This document shows, in pieces, positions 45,693 to 55,668 of a DNA stretch of 64,000 bases (the stretch's first letter is position 1; every line of letters begins with the position of its first letter). Where the stretch lies: assembly GCA_030704615.1 (NCBI GenBank), contig CM060731.1, forward strand, positions 94,592,756-94,656,755. The letters run 5' to 3'. The notes under the pieces were generated by a model. The model was not told the origin of the DNA. It was given only the letters and a program-made list of their open reading frames with translations, and ran no database searches. Source of the stretch: Takakia lepidozioides (lineage: Eukaryota; Streptophyta; Takakiopsida; Takakiales; Takakiaceae). The translations under genes were made by a program, and so were the position numbers.

Positions 45693-47060
45693 ATTGCGTC
45701 GTTGATATCATTTTGGTTTCATGGCTTGATAACAAACAGGGGTTTCTGAGCTGCTCTTTCACCTTGACAGAGCTATTTTATGAGGCCTTAAAATACCATT
45801 CCAGGCCTATACCTGCTTAAGGGGGCTCAACCCTGTTGTTTCTTCTTCCTTTTTAAGAATCTTGCTTGTATCTTGGTTCTGAAACATCAACTTCAAACCA
45901 GTATTGTTTCTTAGGGAAGTGAAATGCTCAAGACCTGGATTTTGTTTGCCTTGGCCCGCTAAAGACTCTCAATCTAAAGGCCTGGCTGCAGGCAGGGTTC
46001 TTCTGAGTTTCTTTGTTAACTCAGATCTTTGGAGGTTCTAGAATACCACTCAAGACCTAGATCTGTTTTGGAACACTCAACCTTGCATAGGTTTCTTGTT
46101 TACTGCTTGTGGTTTGGCATTGATACGTCACCAAACTAGCTTTGAAATGAAACCTCTCAGCTTGACTCTGTTGTGTCAAACAGGTACGCCTTGTTTAGGG
46201 AACACACACACTCATTATGGCTCTCATAGCAGTCTGAATTTGAGGGCTGATAGCAGGCAAATTTGGGATAATTTTCCTTGCTTCTGTTTTATGATTCCTG
46301 CTTGTGACACGACACTAAAACGTCACCTTCAGGCCAGCAATAGCCTCTAGGGATAAGACTTGTTCAAAACCTGGATGTTGGCATGCAGCCTCATGATATA
46401 TACCATGTCTTGAACCATGCCAATAGGGCAAGAGGAAACATGATGTAAACCAGCAAATGCTTAAGGCATATTTGTTTGACTGTTCAAACTCAACTTGAAT
46501 TGTTTTTTAGCATGAGTCTTGGGGAATGTCCCAAGACCTACAATCTGGTTTTCACAACTTATTTTGCTAAGGTGTTGTGTCTATTTGCAAATACTTAAGG
46601 CATGTATGGCTGGCTGTTTCAACTTGAAGTGCTATGAGCTTGATTCTGGGAAATATCCCCAAACCTGCAATCTGGTTTTTGAAATGAGTTTGAAATGAGT
46701 TTTTGAAATGATGGTGCAAACTATGGTGCTTTCATGATATGATTGACCTGGAATCCCACCCTCCCACCCTGTTTTTTCAGAGACCCTGAAATGTAATGGG
46801 GTATTCAAATGAGATTGTAAACATGAAAGGGAATGTTAGATGGTGCCCTGTAAAGGGCTGTTTTGTCTTTCAATGACAGTGACCTTAGCGGTCTTGTCCA
46901 TGTCTTGACATGACATGTATATCTTCCCTCTCTCCCTCTCTCCCTCTGTCCCATCAAGATGTGGAGAGAGAGGGACTGTTGAGGGGGGAAAAAAAAAAAC
47001 GGTGGGGTGGTGGGGAAGTGACTGGAGCAGCTGCCCCCCCCCCCCTCCCCCTCTCTCTCC
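45693..47060 (+). repeat. Repeat R, copy 2, right part, with terminal CT tract and G-run hairpin
   Basis: It resumes with TGATATCATTTTGGTTTCATG as in copy 1 at 32542 and runs to a tail with GTGCCCTGTAAAGGGC and a CT-rich tract. It finishes in a G-run, TGACTGGAGCAGCTGC and a C-run near 46980-47055. Compared with the inverted copy it carries extra internal sequence, including a local duplication with CTGTTTGAC/GGCTGTTTC-type words (46440-46700). Confidence 0.8.
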
Positions 47061-47074
47061 CTTCTTCATGCATG

Positions 47075-49534
47075 GAAAGTCCGCTTCCTCCAGCTCTTTG
47101 GAGCAAATCCACCTGAACAATGCTCCCAATCTATAAACTGTTTCGCGAACCTCGGGAGTCAATGTCCCACGCACTGCAATGGGCAAGATGTCTTGCAATA
47201 GATTGTGGTAGTCATGAGACTTCAAACCATGGACCCCATCTTTGTTGAACTTCATACGGAGGGATGATCCATAACCAGTTGGTGTTCGGACAGCTCCTAT
47301 GGTGGCTATCACTTTCTTGTATTCCTCCTTTGTCCATTGCCAAGGTGCACGCCTATACTTCCACCGTACAACACCCTTTGGGTCCACACCATTTTCTTCG
47401 GCCCATAGATGGGGCATGCGACCCTGCTCCTCAAGTTCATTTCTAACACCGAGAGAATCTCCTTTCGCAGCCACTCCCTTCTTTGCCGGCGTGCCATGAA
47501 GAACACGAAAAAAGGACGAACAAACATTCTTCTCAATATGCATGGGATCTAGAAGATGACGAATCTTCAGGTCCTACACATATCCCCACCCACAAATTCT
47601 TACACGTCTATTTTGTCGTGAAAGTGACAATGGAAATCATACAAAACATGCAATATCACATGCATGCATAGCAATATTGATGGTGTTTTTGTGGAATATG
47701 TACCGCCCAATATGGCAACTCGTAGAAGATTGAAAGCCGCTTCATGCCGGGCACCTCCACTTCACCGGACCCCTCCGGATGGGCCTCCTTCCATCGGTCT
47801 TCCCAAAAGTGCCCGGATGGTGTCACAGGTGGGGGACGTAACTCCACTTTGCCATCAAACAAGTGTTTGTCTCTTCTTCTCCAATGATGGCTCATAGGAA
47901 GAAACTTGCGGTAGTTGGGATACACCATCTTGCGAAGATTGCTGGAGCTTTGTGCATCAAGTTCATCGCCACAATGCAGGCATGCGTGGTACCCTTTAGT
48001 GCTCACCCCCGAGCAAACAGTAAGTCCTGTAGACATTCCGCCACATTAGCAAAGACAATAAGTTGCCATGTGCATCTACCCCACTACGGTGCAGAAGACT
48101 GTCGCCGCTACTTCAATCAATCCCAATCCTCATCAATATCCCTTGACAGGTAAATGTACGCGGGTTTCTCATGGGGAACATAATAATCATGCATTGTCCA
48201 AAGCAAGATGCCTCTCATCTGAAAAGATTGTCCGGCCATAGGGTCAAGTGAAGCATCCAATGCCGAGACCCCCCTCCATAACTCCTTCAGTTCATCAACT
48301 AGAGGTCGCAAGTACGTGTCCATGTCTTTCACTTGTTTTTTCCCTATGAGACATTCACACCATTAATTGTTTCAATGCTCCACCATGCTAATTATACTTC
48401 ATAATGAATGACACATCTTACTACATGATTACGTCACTCATCAATCTTCCATCGGAATTGCGCCAAAGAGAAGAAGATTAATGTAAAACCCAAAGTAATA
48501 ATAAGCATGAAATGGGAACACACACCCGGTACATTGGCAGCCAGCATGATATGGCCTTTTTTTTTATTGAAAGATACGGAGGGATGTTGTAATTCACCAT
48601 GGTCACCGGCCAAGTGGAATGACTACATGCCTGGACAGAGAATGGGTTGACCCCATCCGAGGAGAAGCCGAGGCTGACATGTCGTGGGTCCTCCAAGAGA
48701 AAAGGCCACATCTCTTTAGTATGCCTCCATGCTTGTGAATCTTGTGGCCCGCACACCTTCCCCGGGGGGCTCCGATGCGAGGCGTGCCATCTCATCAGTT
48801 CTGCCAATGAGGGGCTTCGGTAGTGTGCCTACAGTCGCGGGATGATTGGAAAGTAGTGCATTTTCTGGCACCATCCCCATGTCGGCCCCATATCATAATC
48901 AGTGTCATTCATATCTCTAAGTAAAACCTTACGTCTTGTAGCGGTTGCAAAAAGGTAGAATGCAATATACAAGTGTATTGTGGCGCGGGTATACCTTGCG
49001 CGGGGCTTTCTTCCCTTGAACATCATCCCGATATCGGTCTTTGTTGCACTTTGGACACTTGGTGAGTTTTGCATCCTCTCCATAGTACAGGGTTTTATCA
49101 CATGGACATGCATGAAAAATCTTATAGCCCATCCCCACAGCATCCAAGGCTGCTCTTGCCTCTTTTCTTGATCATGGCATTCTCGGCTTCAAATGTGGGG
49201 CAAGGATGTAGTCCGCAATAGTCTGCATTATGGCAGACATACCCACATTGCTTATGCCAAACCGGATTTGCAAATTCAGCAACAACAAGATGGTTGAAAG
49301 TCTACTCACTTTGGCCCCTTCGTATAAGGGAGTTTTGGCTTCTTTTTCCATGTCATTCAAAGAGTCTGTGTCCTCATCTACCATCTGATGCATTAAGAGG
49401 TCCTCCATTGCTGCCACATCCTCATGCATAATTCCATTGTCATTGTTGTCCTCATCATCGGAGACCGCCATTTCAGACGGGGTCGGGTCCCTTTGATACG
49501 CACCCCCCTCCGAAGGAACAAAATCTCGGTTCAT
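47075..49534 (-). pseudogene. CACTA TNP2 transposase (Transposase_21 plus start of DUF4218), 3'-truncated
   Basis: The minus strand from 49534 reads an acidic leader and then KTPLYEGAKVSRLSTILLLL and YKIFHACPCDKTLYYGEDAK, with CPKC. Next come SLAELMRWHASHRSP, HVSLGFSSDGVNPFSVQACS (the conserved DG motif), WPVTMVNYNIPP, MDTYLRPLVDELKELWRG, KGYHACLHCGDELD, MHIEKNVCSSFFRVL and GVHGLKSHDYHNLLQDILPI. This is the domain order of plant TNP2/En-Spm transposases followed by DUF4218. The reading breaks near 47075 after LFRWICSKELEEADF, where the Repeat R end begins, so about half of DUF4218 is missing. Short introns and at least one frame break (near 48840) occur. Confidence 0.87.
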
Positions 49535-49570
49535 GACAAGATCATGAACTTCATGAATTAACGTCGTGGG

Positions 49571-49895
49571 GTTGTGGCCGGCATCCTAAGATGCCAAAAA
49601 CAACCATGTCATTATCAGTTTCCATACATGGCGTTGTTCATTATTATACAAGATAAAACCCAAATTACACATTATACACACGAGGGGAATACATACATTG
49701 CTTCACCACATGAAGGAGACACTATATAATTCAAAATACCCAAATTCACATATAACGTCCACCCAAACTCCCTTGAATATAGCATGAAAAATTGCATCCA
49801 AATACACATCAATGCCTATGTATATATATACACGGTGGAGGAAGCCACCTCAATGTACAAAATGTCTTCCTACGTCCATCTACACATGATGAAAG
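49571..49895. other. No gene seen
   Basis: AT-rich spacer between the TNP2 start and the end of the SET-domain gene on the same strand. Confidence 0.4.
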
Positions 49896-49899
49896 TCGG

Positions 49900-51709
49900 C
49901 TAACGCCTAAAGTCATACTCTGCAAACAACTCCTCTCCAGCCCTAATAGTCCTCTTTGCACATGTCATCACAAAAGTGGTGATGTTAGGGTCCAATCTAC
50001 TATCCCCGTCATGGCGCTCATCCCAAAACACGTTGGCGGTGTGGCCCGGTGGTAAGGTAACTGAACTGTTGATGAGCCCAGCCACATTGCCGTACACATC
50101 GGGGTTTCCGTCACAATAAATATGGGCTTTGCGGCCCAAATTTCTCGCCCTTACATCATTGTCGTTCACAACAAGGATGTAAGGATGGATCAAGGACGCA
50201 AGGCCGTGTGTCTGCAATAATTACCACTCCCGGTGGATGAACCTCAGCCCAAAATAGGGGAACAAATCCACAGAATCCTCTCCTCCCCCCAAAACTACAT
50301 CCTCCATAAAAAAAAAGTCCGCGACCCATATTAGGGTCCATTGCCTCCATCACGCAATACATGCAACCCCAAAAAAGAAAGGGCTCACCCTCGGGAATCG
50401 GAACTGGACAAGGCACAAGACATTGGTAGAAATGGGGTTGGACTCCCATCGTGAATAGCCCCCTAGCACCACGATGATGTATGGTGCCGTCATCAGGCCG
50501 GCGAAGGCGCGGACCAACCGTGCGAAACAACTTCGGTCCACCTCTCCTAGGGGGCAGCACCCGTCCATCACTTCGGGGGCCCTTCTCCCGGAGTGGGAAC
50601 CTAGTGATCCATCGGTCCTAGTCATACACAGTCCCCAAAGGTGGTGGGATCCATCCAGGATCTGCCGGAGGACCCGGATACGGACTCGGTGGCGGCTGTG
50701 GTCTCGGCAATGGAGGGGAAGGGAAACGTAGGTTGGTATGAGGGATCTCGCGTGGAGGTAGTACTGGCCGAGATGGCCGGGATGGCGATGGTGACGAGGA
50801 AAGAACATGTACAATAGGAGGAACGGACGATGCGGATGATGGTGATGATGGGGGTGCCGATGTCGAGGATGTCGAACTCGGACTCGGTGGCGGCTGTGGT
50901 CTTGGCAATGGAGGGGAAGGGACACGTAGCCGGTCGGTATGAGGGACCTTGGATGGCAATGGTGATGAGAAAAGACCATCTACAATAGGAGGAATAGACG
51001 ATGCGGATGATGGTGATGATGGGGGTGCCGATGTCGAGGATGACGAATGTGTGTGCGTAGGTGACAAGCGCCTAGCCCGATGCCCAAAAATAGAAAACAC
51101 GCATCGTACCCCGCTACCTCACAGACTGCATCTACGTCATGTTGCGAGAAAAAAATGTTCACATCCAGAACGGGGTGGGGCTCGTAAGAAGGAAGAAACC
51201 CGCATCGGTATGCCTCTTCAGCAAAAAAATTGCGAGCTTGGACATCAAGACGGGGCTGCAAGATGCATGATATGAAATGCATCAATACTCAATTCACAAA
51301 TGCGAGGTTTCATTAGATATAGTACTTTTAATTGAGGAGTACGTGAGAAGATATATGGACGACTTACCTTTGCTGCATCAGCAATCTCGTACTTGGCGTA
51401 ATGTTTTTGCACAACATGGGGTCGCCGCATCATCGGTGTGGTCCTCCCAACCGCTAGTCGTGCCCAACACCAACTGCACCAACACTCAATCTTGGGGAGG
51501 CGGTCCCGGCGGGGTCTCCCCGGGGCTCGTGCCTCTGGACTTGGCGGCCTACGACCTCGGGGTGGTGGCCGTGGGGGCAAAGCTGTGCGGACATGGCGAT
51601 GCCGCCTAACTCGTAGACGAGGCGAACGTGCTGTCTTGCCCTCAGTAGGTGGTTGTGGCACAGCCGGCAACGAATCCTCAAGTGTGACACGTCGATAAAC
51701 AAGCGGCAT
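49900..51709 (-). CDS. SET-domain protein gene inside the CACTA element (possibly decayed)
   Basis: The minus-strand gene starts MPLVYRRVTLEDSLPAVPQP. Exon 1 (51709-51368) ends AKYEIADAAK at a consensus GTAAGT. Exon 2 (51255-51118) reads VQARNFFAEEAYRCGFLPSY to DAVCE. A Pro/Ser-rich stretch with tandem PPLPRPQPPPSP repeats follows (51.1-50.6 kb). The last exon (about 50217-49900) reads YILVVNDNDVRARNLG, VYGNVAGLINSS, ANVFWDERHDGDS and then KRTIRAGEELFAEYDFRR before the stop. The pair GN-x-aGLIN-S and I-x-AGEEL-x-x-EYDF matches the C-terminal half of a SET methyltransferase domain, whose usual role is lysine methylation. The N-terminal half of the SET domain (around 50560-50220) is less clear and may carry a frame change. 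Joint location with TNP2 on the same strand suggests cargo or an element gene. Confidence 0.55.
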
Positions 51710-51879
51710 GACCTAGCACGAAAGAGAGGTAGAGTACCGTATTGTGACCCACTATAACCTCTGGAGGAGTTACACTCCCAACCCTTGGAAAAACTTGAAA
51801 AAAAAACCCCTACAAACGTAAAGCCATATGTCCCCACCCCACCAAAAAACAAAACCCTAAAAACAAAACAAAACAAACT

Positions 51880-52270
51880 ATATTATAACTAACCCTAAAC
51901 TAAACTATGAAACTAAACCCTAAACTAAACTATGTAACCCTTAAAACCCTAAGAGCCAAAGACCCAAAAACCCAAATGATCCTTGCAAAACCCCATAACC
52001 CAAAAAACTAAAAAAATAAAATAAAAAATGAGAGGCCTCTTCAACTCACCTCTGCGCCAGATCTGCAACTGCCGTGCGACTCCCATGCGACATGCCCCTG
52101 AGGCAGCGACGCTCGTGCGATTCCCCAATGTCGCAGCAGATCCTCCTCCTGCCAAGGTGGCCGCCCTTCTCTCCCCTTCTCTCTCCCCTTCGCGAAGGCG
52201 CCTGATCGCTGCCAAGGTTTTCCGGTGGGGTCGCCACACTGTCGCGCCGCGGCTGCACCGACCGCCTCTA
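51880..52270. repeat. AAACCCTAAAC-rich patch and inverted CACTA subterminal repeats
   Basis: AAACCCTAAAC/CTAAACTATG words at 51845-51955 resemble degenerate plant-type telomere repeat. At 52020-52260 there is CpG-rich sequence with GCGATTCCCCAATGTCGC and TGCGACTCCCATGCGAC. These are reverse-complement relatives of the 27.6-28.3 kb repeats, as expected for the opposite end of one CACTA element. Confidence 0.5.
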
Positions 52271-53014
52271 ACTCCCCCTCTCAATCTCTCTATCTGATCT
52301 CTCTCTCCCTCACCCTCCTCCTCTCACTCTTCCTCCCTCCCCTCCCTCCATCCCTACTTTGTTTTTTTTTGCTCTCGAGCTCTCCCGGGCGCAACTACCC
52401 CCGCGAGCCGGAGCGTTTTCCGGCGGCGGTGACGCACCACGGCATTCAAACCCGCGCGCGCCCTCTCTTTCACTCTCCCTCTCGCCCCAATCCCTCTCCC
52501 TCACTCTCTCTCTCCCTCTTCTATGTCGTTTTGTTTTTTGTTGCTGTTTGAGCGAGCTGGGAATGCGCCCCCGTGAGCTGCTGGTGGAGCGCCAGCCGAA
52601 CGCCAGCGCCGCGGGAGGGTCCACCAGCGTGAAGGAGCTGCCGCATGAGGGAGCTACCCTCCCTCTCCTTCTCTCTCTCTCATTCTCCCTCTTAGCCCCC
52701 ACTCTCCCTCTCGCCCTTATCTCTCTCCCTCATTCTCTCCCTCGCTCTCTCACTCCCTCTTCTCCCTTTTTTGTTGTTTGAGCGAGGGAGTGTGCCCACG
52801 CAACCTGGTGGCGGAGCGCTCGCGGAACGCCAGCGTGAAGGAGCTGCTGCGTGAGGCGCCCAACTGCAGGTAAGGAGCCATGCATTTCTGATCTTCATAT
52901 GAGAGATTTCAGTGAGAGTTTGGGTTCCATAGAGTAGACTGTGGAATCCCCACGGATCTCATAGTATATAGGACAATAGAAGAAGTGTTCTTCAGTTTCA
53001 ATTTCATGGAGAGA
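52271..53014. repeat. CT-rich simple sequence with two similar GC-rich blocks
   Basis: Long CTCTCTCCCTC tracts enclose two diverged copies of a block with GAGCTGCTGGTGGAGCGCCA (about 52570) and GGTGGCGGAGCGCTCGCGGA (about 52805). The ORFs here follow the simple sequence and are not supported. Confidence 0.5.
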
Positions 53015-54785
53015 GTGGGAGAGAGAGAAGATATACATGTCATGTCAAGACATGGACAAGACCGCTAAGGTCATTGTCATTGAAAGACAAAACAGCCCTT
53101 TACAGGGCACCATCTAACATTCTCTTTCATGTTTACAATCTCATTTGAATACCCAATTACATTTCAGGGTCTCTGAAAAAACAGGGCGGGAGGGTGGGAT
53201 TCCAGGTCATTCATATCATGAAAGCACCATAGTACACATCATCATCTCAAGAATCCATTTTAAACTCATTTCAAAAACCAGATTGCAGGTTTGGTTTGAA
53301 GATGATGTTTTAGAACCAAGATATAAGCAAGATTCTTAAAAAGGAAGAAGAAACAACAGGGTAGAGCCCCCTTAAGCAGGTATAGGCCTAGAATGGTATT
53401 TTAAGGCCTCATAAAATAGTTCTGCCAAGGTGAAAGAGCAGCTCAGAAACCCCTGTTTGTTATCAAGCCATGAAACCAAAATGATATGAGGGCCTTGAAG
53501 AATGTGTGTTATCTATCAAAGCCTATCTTTTTGATCCATCAGAGTCATACCAAGAGTACTCATTTCAGAGCCAAGTATCAAGGCAGTCAAAGTAATAACT
53601 GCTATTTTGTATCCTTGTATCCTTCATAGCTAAACTCCTACATATGCAAATGTGGTTGTAAAAAACCATAAACAGGGGTAAGGAGAGAAGCAGATCCCCA
53701 TTGGAGCCATCTTGGAGCAGGTCTGAAGCGGCATGGTGGCAGTTTGAAACAGCAGATGGCATCAGCAGCTTAGGCAGCAGCAGTATCCACACTTGCAAGA
53801 ACAGGAACTGCAAGCTTCAAGAAATCAAGACAAGTGAAGACCCTCACCTGTGCCCGTCCCAAAAACCACCACATAGCGATGTGTGTTAGTGAGGATGCAG
53901 CAGGTAAATGGCAGGTCTTCACAGTTGCTATCCATGTCAGTGTTGAATTCTAAAGCAAGTACAGATCACAATTCAAGCAATGGTAAACTCAAAAAACCTT
54001 GAGTGTTTGTGGTATGCCCTGCGCCATGGCGTCCAACAGATCGTCTCCAACAGAACGCAATCAGAGTAGAAGCGTTCACAGATAGAGAATGGCTCATACA
54101 CAAAGAGAGAGCAACATGTAGTCTGTAGATAAATATGGATATAGTACTTCCCAACAAGGAGTAAAAGCGCCGCTGCAAAATAAAGAACCATGAGTTCCTG
54201 ATCAGAGCAATCACGGCTTTGTCGTCTGCCATAGAAGAATCTGTTTAACCACCAATGCGCATCCCAAGAGCCAGCAATCACGAGTACCATGTAGCAGCAG
54301 GGGAGCAGGTTTATACGGCGCATCATCAAGGTTCACTGAAGCACGAGTTCAATGCTGTGAAGTGTGTCGGCCTGCTTAGGGCAAAACTTCCCGATTTTTC
54401 ATCCAGGATGGATGAAATATCACATTTTACCAAGAGAGGCATTTTGTCACTGGATGACATCCCATAGAAATGTATCTTTTAGGGTTATGGTATAGGCTTA
54501 GGTTTAATAACTGCCATCGTTTATGATGGTAGTTTTATTATTCTCTTGGATTTTATAATAGGTAACCATTATTTATGTAGATCATCCAGTTTAGATGAAA
54601 AAAATAGATGGTAACTCTAGCTTTCTGTATATTAAGTTTCATCATCCAATAATAAAATAAAATCATCCAGATTTGGATGAAAAAGGCAGGGATGAAAAAC
54701 TAAATAACCTCAAAAGGTTAAGGCTAGATGAAATCCAAAGAGTTATAGAGGGAGAGGGAGAGAGGGAGAGAGAGGGACAGGGACA
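53015..54785 (-). repeat. Repeat R, copy 3 (inverted, nearly full length)
   Basis: The reverse complement of copies 1 and 2: starts in a GA tract, then ACATGTCATGTCAAGACATG, CAGCCCTTTACAGGGC, and ends AAATCCAAAGAGTTATAGAG followed by a GA tract. It gives the uninterrupted sequence across the Mutator-like insertion site (about 53480-53520). Confidence 0.85.
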
Positions 54786-55653
54786 CATGGGAGAGAGGGA
54801 GGGAGAGGGATAGAGGGGGCCAAGAAAATAAAAAAAGAAGTAGGGGGGGGGTGACTGAGCGGGAGCAGCTCAGTCCCTCTCTGGTTTTTTTTCTTTTGTG
54901 AGCAGCAGAAGGACAGGGACAGATGGAGGAGAGAGACGGAGAAATGAGGGAAAAAATAAGAAATAAAAATGTGGGGGGGGGGGGGGGGAATTTCGGATGA
55001 ATTTCGGCGCCACACTTTGAAGCTTTGGCATACAGCTTCCCTTCCCGCAATTTCTGGAACACTCTTTTGAGGTGCTCCACCTTTGTTTTCGAATATACCA
55101 AGATGTCATCGATGTACACGATCACAAAGTCATCCAACCACTCCTGGAAAAGGCTGTTCATCAGCGTGCTAAAGGTCGCGGGAGCGTTGGTGAGTCCAAA
55201 AGGCATCACCAAGAACTCATACGAACCATACCTTGTCCTGCACGCGGTCTTCTCCTCATCTCCTTCCGCCACTCGAATTTGATGATAGCCGGAGCGCAGA
55301 TCGATCCGGCTGAAATACTTTGCTCCTGCCAACCGATCGAAAAGGTCGTCGATCCTTGGCAAAAGGTACCAGTTTTTTATAGTCACCTTATTCAAAGCCC
55401 TGTAATCGACACACATCCGCAGCGTCCCATCCTTCTTGTCTGCGAATAGCAGCGGGGCTCCGTAAGGTGACTTACTCGGCCGGATGTACCCCTTTGACAT
55501 TAGATCTTTGAGCTGAGTCTTCAGCTTGACCAACTCTCTGTGGCTCAATCGGTAGGGCGCCTTGGCAGGCGGTTCCGATCCCGGTATCACCTCAATCTTG
55601 TGGTCAACTCCTCTTCGCGGTGGCAAGCCGCTTGGTAAATCCTCCGGCATCAC
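54724..55653 (-). pseudogene. Chromovirus copy 2 reverse transcriptase (truncated)
   Basis: An open frame runs [20 protein letters not shown], then [36 protein letters not shown] and [15 protein letters not shown]. The catalytic YIDD box is intact here, unlike in the 15.1 kb copy. At 55013 it leaves the family sequence and reads through GAEIHPKF (the minisatellite unit) into Repeat R, so the final 95 or so codons are not retroviral. The frame is separated from gag-protease by one stop at about 55669. Confidence 0.88.
54786..55010. repeat. Repeat R end with G-runs, plus one minisatellite unit
   Basis: GA-rich sequence, a G-run with TGACTGAGCGGGAGCAGCTC, then a 17-nt G-run. It is followed at 54990-55012 by CGGATGAATTTCGGCGCC, which equals the core of the 61 kb minisatellite in reverse. 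The truncated chromovirus starts immediately after. Confidence 0.6.
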
Positions 55654-55668
55654 ATCCTGGTATTTCTC

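Noticed and set aside
51845-51955. Telomere or interstitial telomeric array
   Set aside because: AAACCCTAAAC words are few, irregular and mixed with CTAAACTATG; too short and degenerate for a telomere claim.
31211-54785. Repeat R as a pair of LTRs around a retrotransposon
   Set aside because: Copies 1 and 2 are only about 160 bp apart, copy 3 is inverted, there are no TG...CA borders, primer site or polypurine tract, and no retroviral gene between them.
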